DNA of 16,136 nucleotides from Fibrobacterota bacterium (GCA_030619215.1 JAUXBV010000011.1:1-16136), one strand, 5' to 3'; shown: positions 1 through 6,899, counted from the first letter of the stretch. Notes: generated by a model from the letters alone, not told the origin. A program made the numbers and translations.

Positions 1-718
1 ACTGCCCCTGATGGATAGGGTTGTGCTTGTTTACTTTTTTTATCTGATTTACCTGGGCAGCAGGTTTTCTGCCATGATATATGTGGTTTTTACCGGAAGG
101 ATGTTTTTTTACATACTGTCCATGGTGCGTTCCCTTTTTTATGTGAGGTTTATAAGGATGGTAAGTCTTATGCTTATGGTGCCATACTTTATGCCAGTGT
201 TTATGTTTCCAATAATGCCATGGCTTCCAATGTATCCAGGGCTTCCAGTGTTTATGGAATTTGTAATGCGTCCAATGGTAATTGTGTATGTAATGGAAAT
301 TATGATAAACATAATGATGCATGTGATGGTAGTACGTTACATAATGAGGATGATTGTAATAGTAAATATGTAAAACCGGGCAATAGGTAAAATGGTAGGG
401 ATAATAATCATGCCAGTTGAAATACACGGCAATTTCCCATGGCCCGAAGTACATACCGTAATCCGCATCATAGTATACTTCCCGGCATTTGAGAACCCGC
501 CTGCCGGAGGGGTATACAAACCAGCGGTATATCCGGTCACCTACCATGAATTCCTCTTCATCACAGGGATAATAGCCATTCCCCCTGCCCTCATTCTCGC
601 ATTCAGGTTCACTATAGCGCTCGGATTCAACAGCTTCCGATTCACTCTGTTCCTCTGAAAAAGCGATCGCCGGCACAAACAGTCCGATTAAAGCAAGTAT
701 TAATAGTTTGGTACGCAT
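1..718 (-). CDS. Secreted His/Tyr/Trp-rich protein, 3' end outside window
   Basis: An open minus-strand frame runs from ATG at 718 to the window edge without a stop, giving 239 visible residues. It starts with a classical signal peptide (MRTK, hydrophobic stretch, A-I-A at 17-19), so the product is probably exported. Residues 21-42 are acidic. Residues 55-99 look like a small folded segment with Cys (C40, C52, C78). Residues 100-239 are strikingly biased: 33 His, 20 Tyr and 9 Trp in 140 residues, with His-rich runs such as YHHMHHYVYH and WKHKHWHKVWHH. An AAGGA ribosome site lies 7 nt before the ATG. It is preceded by a sigma54-like promoter and palindromic sites. I do not recognise a family. 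Metal (Zn, Cu, Ni) binding or an adhesive or structural surface role is inferred from composition only. Base composition is not unlike its neighbours. Confidence 0.85.
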   Translation of the reverse strand, partial: MRTKLLILALIGLFVPAIAFSEEQSESEAVESERYSEPECENEGRGNGYYPCDEEEFMVGDRIYRWFVYPSGRRVLKCREVYYDADYGMYFGPWEIAVYFNWHDYYPYHFTYCPVLHIYYYNHPHYVTYYHHMHHYVYHNFHYIHNYHWTHYKFHKHWKPWIHWKPWHYWKHKHWHKVWHHKHKTYHPYKPHIKKGTHHGQYVKKHPSGKNHIYHGRKPAAQVNQIKKVNKHNPIHQGQ

Positions 719-771
719 AATTACATCCTTTCTTTGATAGGTGGATGTTTATTTTTCCTGCCATAATATAC

Positions 772-787
772 TCCAAAAAGCGTGCCA
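772..787 (-). promoter_or_regulatory. Candidate sigma54 (-24/-12) promoter of the His-rich gene
   Basis: On the minus strand the sequence reads TGGCAC, 5 nt, TTGGA. The consensus is TGGCAC-N5-TTGCW, so the -24 box is perfect and the -12 box keeps TTG but has G for C. Predicted transcription would start about 12 nt downstream, leaving a 5' leader of roughly 40 nt before the ATG at 718. Support comes from the matching layout upstream of the gene at 5032 and the sigma54 activator encoded next door. Confidence 0.6.
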
Positions 788-853
788 ATCTTATAACGCA
801 TTGATTTTAAAGGGAGTGCTTAAGAAGAGAGGTTTTTTATTACTGATAAAATT

Positions 854-867
854 GGGAAGAAGACCCC
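854..867 (-). promoter_or_regulatory. Degenerate activator site B (GGGGT-N4-TTCCC)
   Basis: Read toward the gene at 718, this 14-mer is GGGGT-CTTC-TTCCC, a half-conserved copy of GGGAA-N4-TTCCC with the promoter-proximal half intact. It lies 66 bp upstream of the -24 box and exactly 89 bp from the full site at 943. The equivalent degenerate site at 4882 has the same half conserved and the same 89-bp offset. Confidence 0.5.
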
Positions 868-942
868 ATATATAAAGATAATTTGACTTAGATTTATCAT
901 AACTTATTATGATTCTTAAAGTTACACGGGGGATATAAAATC

Positions 943-956
943 GGGAAGTTTTTCCC
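943..956. promoter_or_regulatory. Activator site A (GGGAA-N4-TTCCC palindrome)
   Basis: The sequence GGGAAGTTTTTCCC is an inverted repeat with 5-bp arms and a 4-nt centre, 155 bp upstream of the -24 box at 787. It matches the 14-bp perfect palindrome at 4793, which sits 156 bp from its own -24 box. It is probably an upstream activating sequence bound by the Fis-type HTH of the sigma54 activator encoded at 1045-2535. The binding is inferred. Confidence 0.6.
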
Positions 957-1001
957 AGTCCTTCATTAATAATATTTCTCAAAACAAATATTTTTTTATG
1001 G

Positions 1002-1016
1002 GGGAAAGGCTTTCCC
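1002..1016. promoter_or_regulatory. Third palindrome GGGAAAG-G-CTTTCCC
   Basis: A perfect 7-bp inverted repeat around one base, with the same GGGAA...TTCCC ends but a 5-nt rather than 4-nt centre. It lies 214 bp upstream of the -24 box of the His-rich gene and 29 bp past the stop of the activator gene. It is most likely a further activator site. A terminator is less likely because no T-tract follows on either strand. Confidence 0.5.
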
Positions 1017-1044
1017 AAAAAGTAATTTAATATCTTTAAAATTA

Positions 1045-2535
1045 TTAAACCTGATTTATATTATACTTCTCTAAAAGCAACCTCAAACTCTTCCTGTCTA
1101 TACCCAGTATTTTTGCTGCATTGGTAAGATTATTCGGTGAGCGGGAAAGGGCGTTCTGTATCATTTCGCGGTCAACCGCTTCACGCGCTTCCCGCAGTGA
1201 TGCAAATTTTGAGCCCCCCCGGTTTTCAAGGCCAAGGTCGCTGCGGCTGATGGTTTGGCCGTCTGCGGTTATCACCGCCCGCTGCACATGGTTCTGGATC
1301 TCGCGTACATTTCCCGGCCAGTCGTATGCTAAAATGGCCTTTTCGCAGTCGCTGGTAAATTTGAGCTGCCGGCTGCCGTAGGTCTCGCAATAGGTTTTCA
1401 GAAAGTACCGTGCCAGCAGGAGGGAGTCCTCTCCCCGCTGCCGGACCGGCGGTGCTTCAACGGGAAAAACGTTCAGGCGGTAGTAGAGGTCTTTACGGAA
1501 GGAGCCGTTGTCAACAGCATCCTCAAGGTTAACATTGGTAGCGGATACAATACGCACGTCAACTTTCACCGGCTTTGAGGAGCCGATACGGGTGATCTCG
1601 CCCTCCTGCAGCGCACGGAGGAAGCTGGACTGCACCTGCGGAGGAACCTCTCCCACCTCGTCAAGAAACAGGGTTCCGCCGGACGCTTCTTCAAAGTGGC
1701 CCCTTTTCATGCCCACAGCGCCGGTAAAAGCCCCTTTTTCGTGGCCGAACAGCTCGCTTTCAATGAGGTTTGCGGGAATCGCCCCGCAGTTGACTGCAAG
1801 GAAAGGGCCCTCTTTCCGCGGGCTCAGGTTGTGCACTATCCGTGCCAGAGCCTCTTTGCCGGTGCCTGTTTCCCCGATAAGCAGGATGGGGACACCGGCC
1901 GAAGCCCCCTGCTTGACAAGGGTAAGGCATTTCTCAAATGCCTCGCTGCCGAATATCAGATCCTCGAACTGCTTTTCATGAAACCGGTTTTTCAGCTCCT
2001 CGATCACTGCTTCCTGCTCCACAAGAAGCTCGGATTTCTTCACCAGGTTGGCCATCAGAAGGGAAAGCAGGCGGAAGGTTTCCAAATCAGCCATTGAAAA
2101 AGACTGACTGATTGTCCGGCTGTCCAGGTAGAGGTAGACCTGTTTATCCGCAAAGGCATGTTTCAGCGTATCAAGGCGCGCGCACAGTACGGAGCGGATA
2201 TCCTGCCTGTTAATGGACTCCTGTGTTCCCAGCAGCTCATCACTTATGGTATCGGAGATTAATAATGGCTCCTTCTTTTCTTTGACAAGCTGTATGGCGG
2301 TGTTGCTGTATGGGGTGTTTTTATCTCCGGCGCCCTGATGCTCGATTATTTCCCTGACGTCGTCCGAGGATTCCGAGATGAGCAAACCACGGTCACAGTT
2401 CAGTACCTTAATGCATAATGACAATCCCTGACGAAGAAGTGCGATGACATTCTCTTCAACTGCCATGGATGCGGTCATACGTAATGCTGCTGTGAGCAGG
2501 TCATCCCGGTTATTATCTTTTTGCATTTCCGCCAT
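1045..2535 (-). CDS. GAF-AAA+-Fis sigma54-dependent transcriptional activator
   Basis: This 496-residue bacterial enhancer-binding protein opens sigma54-RNA polymerase promoters using ATP. An N-terminal GAF-like sensory domain spans about residues 10-170, followed by a coiled linker (170-190). The central AAA+ domain (about 192-425) has Walker A GETGTGKE (221-228), the sigma54-contacting loop GAFTGA (268-273), Walker B GTLFLDE (287-293) and WPGNVRE (406-412). A Fis-type helix-turn-helix lies at about 468-491 (LTNAAKILGIDRKSLRLLLE). All motifs needed for sigma54 activation are intact. There is no receiver or FHA domain, so input is probably through the GAF domain or the adjacent kinase. Its start overlaps the kinase gene end by 23 nt, so the two are translationally coupled. 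It is the last gene of a three-gene operon. Candidate binding palindromes lie just beyond its stop and upstream of the gene at 5032. Confidence 0.95.
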   Translation of the reverse strand: MAEMQKDNNRDDLLTAALRMTASMAVEENVIALLRQGLSLCIKVLNCDRGLLISESSDDVREIIEHQGAGDKNTPYSNTAIQLVKEKKEPLLISDTISDELLGTQESINRQDIRSVLCARLDTLKHAFADKQVYLYLDSRTISQSFSMADLETFRLLSLLMANLVKKSELLVEQEAVIEELKNRFHEKQFEDLIFGSEAFEKCLTLVKQGASAGVPILLIGETGTGKEALARIVHNLSPRKEGPFLAVNCGAIPANLIESELFGHEKGAFTGAVGMKRGHFEEASGGTLFLDEVGEVPPQVQSSFLRALQEGEITRIGSSKPVKVDVRIVSATNVNLEDAVDNGSFRKDLYYRLNVFPVEAPPVRQRGEDSLLLARYFLKTYCETYGSRQLKFTSDCEKAILAYDWPGNVREIQNHVQRAVITADGQTISRSDLGLENRGGSKFASLREAREAVDREMIQNALSRSPNNLTNAAKILGIDRKSLRLLLEKYNINQV

Positions 2536-3907
2536 TCGATGTCCTTTCCTTTTTTAAATCAAGGGTGAATACCTGATACGGCATTACTCTTACTTCCCGC
2601 ATAATGTTCCTTTTATTTTTTCTGTATACAACAACGCGGTAAAGGCCCTGTTTAAGAGATATCTTTTGGATTCCCTTTTTTATCTCGCCTTTAATATGGG
2701 CGCCGTTAATAGTAACCGAATCTTTTTTGGAAACACCTTTCAGTATAAACGTTCCCTCTGCAAGACCCATGGAGGTGCTTGTTACCGGTTTCGGGGCGTC
2801 GTCCGCTATTTTTTCCCGGGGTTTCTCTTCCAACGGTTCTTTCAATTGAGAGGATGACAGGGAGTCGCTCAATGCAGGTAATTTTGGAAGATAGATATTT
2901 TCTGATGACCTGTTTGAGATAACCTGACGAATAAATAGTATGCCCACAACAAGTATCAAGAGAACGCCTGCTCCAAGGATAACAGGGGAAGTAATTTTTT
3001 TCCGGGGGTGTTTCTCCTGCTGCTGAAGAGGTTCTTTTTTTCCAGAAGCTTTAGGCCGGCCTTTGCGGATGAATTCCCCTAGTTCTTCCTGCGCGGTATG
3101 ATACTGACCGGCAAGGGTATCCCTTACAATTTTGTGGATCTCATCAAGGCCAGGGCGCTCTTCCCGGTTTTTACTTAAACTTTTAAGAATAATATCTGAG
3201 AGCTCCTGTGTCTTTGTGTCTGTTGCCACAGATTCAGGCTCTTCATTGAGCACTTTGTAGGAGACTTCGCCGATTGTTTTACCCGGAAACGGTAATTCCC
3301 CGTTCAGCAGGCGATACATTACACAGCCTAAAGAAAAAATATCCACCCGGGAATCCGCTTCCCTGGGTGTAACCATTGCTTCCGGAGCCATATAACAGAA
3401 GGTGCCGAGCACCGAAGCTGAAGATGAATACTGGGAAACCTCCGGTATAAATGTTGCAAGGCCGAAATCAGCAAGCTTAACCTGCCCCTGTTTCCCAAGA
3501 AGTATGTTGCTCGGCTTAATGTCGCGATGAATAATTTTTTTGGAATGAGCGAATTTGAGGCCGCTTATGACTTTTTCAATAATGAGCAATGACAAATGCA
3601 AAGGCGTCTGTATTTCCAGGGCATGGTCAAAGTCCATACCATCGATATATTCCATAACGATATAGTAATTGCCTCCATAATAGGCATAGTCATATACTGA
3701 AGTGATATTGTCATGAGACAACACGGCCATGGCCTCGGCTTCGCGGCGGAATCGCAGGATCTCTTTCTGGTTCTGTGTTTTCTGGGGAGAGAGGAGTTTA
3801 ATAATAACGGTTCTTCCAAGTGATTTCTGGCGGGCCTTCAGGATAGTACCAAAGCCACCCCTTGCAATCTCTTCAAGAATCTTATAATCACGTAAGGAAA
3901 ATGCCAT
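2513..3907 (-). CDS. Transmembrane Hanks-type Ser/Thr kinase with PEGA-like C-terminus
   Basis: 464 residues. The N-terminal eukaryotic-type kinase domain (about 7-270) has a glycine loop ARGGFG (15-20), Lys37 in VIIK, Glu in the RREAEAM helix (about 56-58), catalytic HRDIKPSN (127-134), DFG (147-149) and APE (174-176). All catalytic residues are present, so it should be active. A charged juxtamembrane linker leads to one membrane segment (about 305-326). The outside part (about 385-460) resembles a PEGA-type beta-sandwich, with the pattern of a short strand, DSVTINGAHIKG, and GLYRVVVYRKNK. This suggests envelope sensing with a cytoplasmic kinase. It starts in a TAATG overlap with the TPR gene upstream and overlaps the sigma54 activator downstream, so the activator or its GAF domain is a plausible substrate (inference). 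The PEGA assignment is moderate; the kinase is certain. Confidence 0.95.
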   Translation of the reverse strand: MAFSLRDYKILEEIARGGFGTILKARQKSLGRTVIIKLLSPQKTQNQKEILRFRREAEAMAVLSHDNITSVYDYAYYGGNYYIVMEYIDGMDFDHALEIQTPLHLSLLIIEKVISGLKFAHSKKIIHRDIKPSNILLGKQGQVKLADFGLATFIPEVSQYSSSASVLGTFCYMAPEAMVTPREADSRVDIFSLGCVMYRLLNGELPFPGKTIGEVSYKVLNEEPESVATDTKTQELSDIILKSLSKNREERPGLDEIHKIVRDTLAGQYHTAQEELGEFIRKGRPKASGKKEPLQQQEKHPRKKITSPVILGAGVLLILVVGILFIRQVISNRSSENIYLPKLPALSDSLSSSQLKEPLEEKPREKIADDAPKPVTSTSMGLAEGTFILKGVSKKDSVTINGAHIKGEIKKGIQKISLKQGLYRVVVYRKNKRNIMREVRVMPYQVFTLDLKKERTSNGGNAKR

Positions 3908-4632
3908 TATTTGCCTGCATGTTTTTCAGCTTTTGCCAGCCAGTTTTGAAAATATGTGTTTTCCGGAGCCAGCGACACTGCCTTTTGAAAGTATGAAACA
4001 GACGCTTCAAAATCTTTTCGTACCCACGCAATAGCGCCCAGATTGAAATGTGCCATGGCATAATCCGGTTTCAGGTCAATGGTTTTCTTATAATAATATT
4101 CCGCTTCCTCAAGATTGCCTCTTTCATGATACATGGCGCCAAGAAGGTTCAGCGCTTTCAGGAGGGTGGGGTCATAGGCTACAGCCTGTTTGATCGATTC
4201 AATAGCAGCTTCCGGGTTGTTGTCCTTTGTAAAGAATGTGCCGAGATTAAAATGCAGGATTGCAAGGGTCTGTTTAACCCGGTCATTCTCATTCAAATTC
4301 ATGGCAATTGTCATATGGTAAATTGCCGGGTGCCAGTCCTCTGTTTTTGCCATCCCCAGATCCGTTTTAAAGATAGTCTCAGCACAATAACTCATTCCCA
4401 ATCCAAAATGAGCTGAGAAATTTTCAGGATCTTTGTTTATGATTTTTTTATATCTCTTTCGAGCTCCGAGATAGTCGCCCGATTCTAAAAGCAGGTTGGC
4501 CTTTTTTAATATTGCGTTTTTACTATAATATTTATAATGAACTGAGAAAAGTGCAGCGATAATAACAGCCGCTATGATAATAGAAATATATACAAATGAA
4601 ATAATTTTTTTGTTTTGAACTTGATTTATCAT
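3907..4632 (-). CDS. Membrane-anchored TPR protein, first gene of the kinase operon
   Basis: 241 residues. After a short basic N-terminus there is one hydrophobic segment (about 10-31), a membrane anchor or uncleaved signal. The rest consists of tetratricopeptide repeats. Clear units include the one around GDYLGARKRYKKIINKDPEN (about 52-71), the one around PEAAIESIKQAVAYDPT (about 139-155), NLEEAEYYYKKTIDLKPD (about 173-190) and DFEASVSYFQKAVSLAPEN (about 207-225), each with the small-residue and Pro positions of the consensus. The likely role is a protein-protein scaffold, perhaps linking an envelope signal to the kinase it is coupled to (stop and start share one base). Only a weak ribosome site precedes the ATG, and no sigma54-type promoter is visible upstream. 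The full palindrome at 4793-4806 lies 160 bp upstream and could also act on this operon. Confidence 0.9.
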   Translation of the reverse strand: MINQVQNKKIISFVYISIIIAAVIIAALFSVHYKYYSKNAILKKANLLLESGDYLGARKRYKKIINKDPENFSAHFGLGMSYCAETIFKTDLGMAKTEDWHPAIYHMTIAMNLNENDRVKQTLAILHFNLGTFFTKDNNPEAAIESIKQAVAYDPTLLKALNLLGAMYHERGNLEEAEYYYKKTIDLKPDYAMAHFNLGAIAWVRKDFEASVSYFQKAVSLAPENTYFQNWLAKAEKHAGK

Positions 4633-4792
4633 GAATATATCCGGAGGACTGCTTAATCATTTTGATTGTATCTTATATAATATAATTTCTGAAATAAAAA
4701 TTGCCTTTTAATCATCTTATATATCAACACATAGGCATATCATGATTTAGATAACATAAATATCATCGCCTATAAATCGTTAAAAATGGTGT

Positions 4793-4806
4793 GGGAAATA
4801 TTTCCC
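4793..4806. promoter_or_regulatory. Activator site A', perfect palindrome GGGAAATATTTCCC
   Basis: A 14-bp perfect palindrome in the divergent intergenic region between the kinase operon and the exported-protein gene at 5032. It lies 156 bp upstream of the -24 box at 4963. The same motif, at the same distance from a similar promoter, occurs at 943-956. It is probably a binding site of the sigma54 activator. Confidence 0.65.
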
Positions 4807-4881
4807 GTTTTTTGCAACTACTGTATCTCTTTGTTTTATAATTGGTTACAAAAGCAATGGTATTCATTTGCTTTGTTATAT

Positions 4882-4895
4882 GAGATAACCTTCCC
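4882..4895 (+). promoter_or_regulatory. Degenerate activator site B' (GAGAT-N4-TTCCC)
   Basis: GAGAT-AACC-TTCCC keeps the promoter-proximal half of the palindrome. It starts 89 bp after site 4793 and ends 67 bp before the -24 box. The offsets are 89 and 66 bp in front of the His-rich gene, which makes chance less likely. Confidence 0.5.
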
Positions 4896-4962
4896 GATAT
4901 TCTTATCCGCTCAATACTCACCCCTTTCCTGGTTTGCTTTATAAATCAGGGACTTATGCGTT

Positions 4963-4978
4963 TGGCAAGGTGTTTGAT
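4963..4978 (+). promoter_or_regulatory. Candidate sigma54 promoter of the gene at 5032
   Basis: The sequence TGGCAA-N5-TTGAT deviates from TGGCAC-N5-TTGCW at the last base of the -24 box and at the C of the -12 box. Transcription would start near 4990, giving a leader of about 42 nt. The heptamer ATGCGTT lies just upstream of the -24 box here and 7 nt upstream of the one at 787. Confidence 0.5.
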
Positions 4979-5031
4979 TAATCTATTGGTAGAAAAAAGA
5001 TATTGCATAACAATTCAAACCGGAGGCTCTT

Positions 5032-5784
5032 ATGAAAATGAAAAATATCTTACTCACCTCAACCTTGCTTATGTCAATCGGCTGTATCGGCATATATGAA
5101 GTCCCGGTTGATTGTGATCCTGATCCCGTTAACAACAGCGTTTATGTTAATACCTATGTCAGCATACCCTATACTATCAGAGAACTGATCGCACCGTATG
5201 TACAGGGCTATTTCTCACCGCGGACTCACCGGTACTGTGATTACCTGTATCCCTCCAATTATCCCTATGATCCTTTTGACCTGCCCTGTTATGTTCGTGC
5301 CGACTTTAATGGCGACGGTTTATATGATTACGCCTTCCTCTTTTCAATGGAAGAATGGGATTACCATTTCTGGTATCTGACAACAAGGCTGCTCGTTGTT
5401 TTAAGCACCCCCTACGGATATGTGATAAGCTGTGACCTGAACCTGGGAACCGTATATGCAGAAAAATACGTACCCATTGAAGAATACTGGTCAATCTGCT
5501 ATCTGCCTCCGGGTTACCATACCCTTGTTACCTGGATAAACGGCGTGGAGTTCATAGAAACAGTCTACCTCCCCGATGAGGCCTTCTTCCTCGCCAGCCT
5601 CGATCCAGATGATGAGTCCATATTCTATGCAATAAATGATGCTGTTTACGAAATAGAGTGGGAAGAAGAGAAACTTGAAAAAAGAAATACTAATATAATC
5701 GAGCCTACAAGAGGGAATAAGAAGTTTGAGAAAAATACTGAAGGAAGGAAAAAAATGATTCTTAAAAGTACAAAAAGTAAATAA
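5032..5784 (+). CDS. Exported Tyr/Asp-rich protein, putative lipoprotein
   Basis: 250 residues. The N-terminus (MKMKNILLTSTLLMSIGC) is a signal sequence ending at Cys18. Ser-Ile-Gly before the Cys is a weak lipobox, so this may be an envelope lipoprotein. A calcium-loop-like segment DFNGDGLYD (91-99) has the D-x-N-x-D-G-x-x-D spacing seen in FG-GAP, dockerin and EF-hand loops. Tyr and Asp are frequent throughout, with several Cys (28, 69, 86, 134, 156). The last 40 residues are highly charged and Lys-rich, like a disordered tail. A GGAGG site (5022-5026) 5 nt before the ATG supports this start; a second in-frame ATG follows 2 codons later. A sigma54-like promoter with two palindromic sites lies upstream and a strong terminator downstream, so it is a single-gene transcript. 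I recognise no family. Confidence 0.85.
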   Translation: MKMKNILLTSTLLMSIGCIGIYEVPVDCDPDPVNNSVYVNTYVSIPYTIRELIAPYVQGYFSPRTHRYCDYLYPSNYPYDPFDLPCYVRADFNGDGLYDYAFLFSMEEWDYHFWYLTTRLLVVLSTPYGYVISCDLNLGTVYAEKYVPIEEYWSICYLPPGYHTLVTWINGVEFIETVYLPDEAFFLASLDPDDESIFYAINDAVYEIEWEEEKLEKRNTNIIEPTRGNKKFEKNTEGRKKMILKSTKSK

Positions 5785-5817
5785 TAAATACATATACTTG
5801 TTTCAATATTTGCAGTT

Positions 5818-5851
5818 AAAGCCTCCTTTGAAAGAAGGGGGCTTTTTTTTT
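5818..5851 (+). terminator. Rho-independent terminator after the gene at 5032
   Basis: An 11-bp stem (5818-5828 with 5835-5845, one T-G wobble) closes a 6-nt loop. The T-run that forms the 3' end of the stem continues to 5851. Confidence 0.9.
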
Positions 5852-5903
5852 CTGCCAAAATATTAACGATACGTATTAAGGGCAGGAACCATACACAGTT
5901 GTT

Positions 5904-6005
5904 ATGGATAAGATTTATGACCTGATTACCGACATAAAAGCAGTTGCAGAAGCCCGGGAAACAAGAAACGAGAGCAGCGGGGAAGAAACAACCACAGCTG
6001 AGTAA
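5904..6005 (+). CDS. Possible 33-residue small protein
   Basis: The ATG at 5904 opens 33 codons ending in TAA. The product begins MDKIYDLITDIKAVAEARET and continues with a Ser/Glu/Thr-rich tail; the first 20 residues look amphipathic-helical. The best Shine-Dalgarno-like AGGA is about 17 nt upstream, which is too far to be good evidence. In its favour, a strong terminator follows within 25 nt and another ends just upstream, so a short transcript seems to be made here. It could equally be a small RNA with no protein product. Confidence 0.3.
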   Translation: MDKIYDLITDIKAVAEARETRNESSGEETTTAE

Positions 6006-6029
6006 TAACCGCCTCGTTCATTTTGATAT

Positions 6030-6069
6030 AAAAAGTCCGAAACACGGTAGTGTGCTTTTCGGGCTTTTT
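6030..6069 (+). terminator. Terminator, probably bidirectional
   Basis: A 13-bp stem (6030-6042 with 6057-6069, one T-G wobble) begins with five A and ends with five T, so it can stop transcription from either side. The 14-nt loop can form an inner CAC/GTG pairing. It closes the short unit at 5904-6005. Confidence 0.85.
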
Positions 6070-6071
6070 CG

Positions 6072-6143
6072 TTTCGCGGCTCTCGCAGAGGTGATTCTTC
6101 CCGTACAAAGCTTTTTGCGGCTCCTGCAAAGATAATTCAACCC
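6072..6143. repeat. Two degenerate 31-bp direct repeats
   Basis: The copies at 6072-6102 and 6113-6143 match at 23 of 31 positions, sharing GCGGCTC, GCA, ATTC and a final CCC, with 41 bp from start to start. No coding sense is apparent. They may be remnants of a duplicated hairpin or mobile-element end. Confidence 0.5.
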
Positions 6144-6166
6144 GGAATCCGGAATTATACTAAAGC

Positions 6167-6196
6167 ACAAGGTGCCTTTTTATTGGTACACCTTGT
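6167..6196. repeat. Inverted repeat ACAAGGTG / CACCTTGT
   Basis: Perfect 8-bp arms (6167-6174 and 6189-6196) around 14 nt. It could be a protein-binding site or a small hairpin. It lies about 260 bp before the next gene and its role is unknown. Confidence 0.45.
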
Positions 6197-6456
6197 ACGA
6201 ATACTTTTGTATAAATGTATTTTTACAAGGGACAACAAATGAAGATATTAAATTTTAATGATTAAAAAGTTTTGTATTTATCCGTTCAAATTTTTAATAG
6301 TTAAGCAAAAATATGCAAATACCGCACTATTTCAACTGTATGTAAAGTCATTTTATAAAATTTTTATTATTTTTAACAAAAACTAACTAATAATATTGTT
6401 ATGAATACTCAAATGCAAGTATTGAAATTATATTAGATAATTAAATAGAGGATATT
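6197..6456. other. AT-rich intergenic leader, nothing recognised
   Basis: The 260 bases before the nucleotidyltransferase-like gene are very AT-rich with long T and A runs. I see no ORF, convincing promoter or hairpin. GTTATGA at 6398-6404 resembles the right end of an attC site, but no matching left arm could be found, so a cassette boundary there is unproven. Confidence 0.4.
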
Positions 6457-6897
6457 ATGCCATTACCAGAATTCAATAAAAATGGGGATTTACCGCAAGG
6501 GATTTATTATGCGAAGCTTAAAGAAGTGTTGGATCGGTTTGGCAAAGAGTCAGCAAGTCGTAAGACATTGGCCTTACGATTAGAACGAATATATCAAATA
6601 GCTGTTAGTACCGGACATCTTGCAAGATTTATTGTTTTCGGATCTTTTATAACAGAAAAATCTCATCCAAATGACGTAGACGCCTTCATCCTGATGGATG
6701 ACGATTTTGACTTCAGCAAAGTGAAGGGAGAGATAAAACTTCTTTTTGATCATAATTTGGCTCAATCTCATTTTGGTTGTAGTGTCTTCTGGGTCAGGCG
6801 CTGTGCAGCTCTTGACGGAGAGGATCAAACAATTAAATATTGGCAAATTAAAAGAGATGGAAAGTATAGAGGTATCATAGAAATTTCAGGAGAGTAA
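6457..6897 (+). CDS. DUF6932-like nucleotidyltransferase-fold protein, possible toxin
   Basis: 146 residues. The N-terminus (LPEFNKNGDLPQGIY) and the block FGSFITEKSHPNDVDAFIL (about 62-80) resemble the DUF6932 group. GS followed nine residues on by D-V-D is the hG[GS]...DhD signature of the polymerase-beta/MNT nucleotidyltransferase fold. The third catalytic acid is not obvious, so activity is uncertain. Such proteins often occur in two-gene modules with a small partner, and here the next gene starts 2 nt after the stop. The pair ends at an attC-like site, so it may be a mobile integron cassette of toxin-antitoxin type. Weak purine-rich GAGGA lies 8 nt before the ATG. It is more AT-rich than the genes left and right, consistent with transfer. 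The family match is from memory and needs a profile search. Confidence 0.8.
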   Translation: MPLPEFNKNGDLPQGIYYAKLKEVLDRFGKESASRKTLALRLERIYQIAVSTGHLARFIVFGSFITEKSHPNDVDAFILMDDDFDFSKVKGEIKLLFDHNLAQSHFGCSVFWVRRCAALDGEDQTIKYWQIKRDGKYRGIIEISGE

Positions 6898-6899
6898 GT

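Noticed and set aside
11..373. Plus-strand ORF with Met/Val/Tyr-rich product
   Set aside because: Antisense shadow of the His-rich minus-strand gene: ATG repeats are the complement of CAT (His) codons, and there is no ribosome site.
392..658. Plus-strand ORF of 88 codons
   Set aside because: Also antisense to the His-rich gene, whose signal peptide, ribosome site and promoter are convincing.
1002..1016. Palindrome as terminator of the activator gene
   Set aside because: No T-tract follows on the minus strand and the fold has a tiny loop; the shared ends with other sites favour a regulator-binding site.
791..1018. Minus-strand ORF of 75 codons
   Set aside because: Covers the operator region with three palindromes and the promoter; no ribosome site and no recognisable protein pattern.
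1121..2097. Several long plus-strand ORFs
   Set aside because: Shadows of the sigma54 activator, whose motifs fix the minus strand.
5926..6129. Minus-strand ORF of 67 codons
   Set aside because: Runs through a strong bidirectional terminator and both degenerate repeats; no ribosome site.
6390..6410. attC right end (GTTATGA) upstream of the nucleotidyltransferase gene
   Set aside because: No matching left arm or inner arms could be found within 150 bp.
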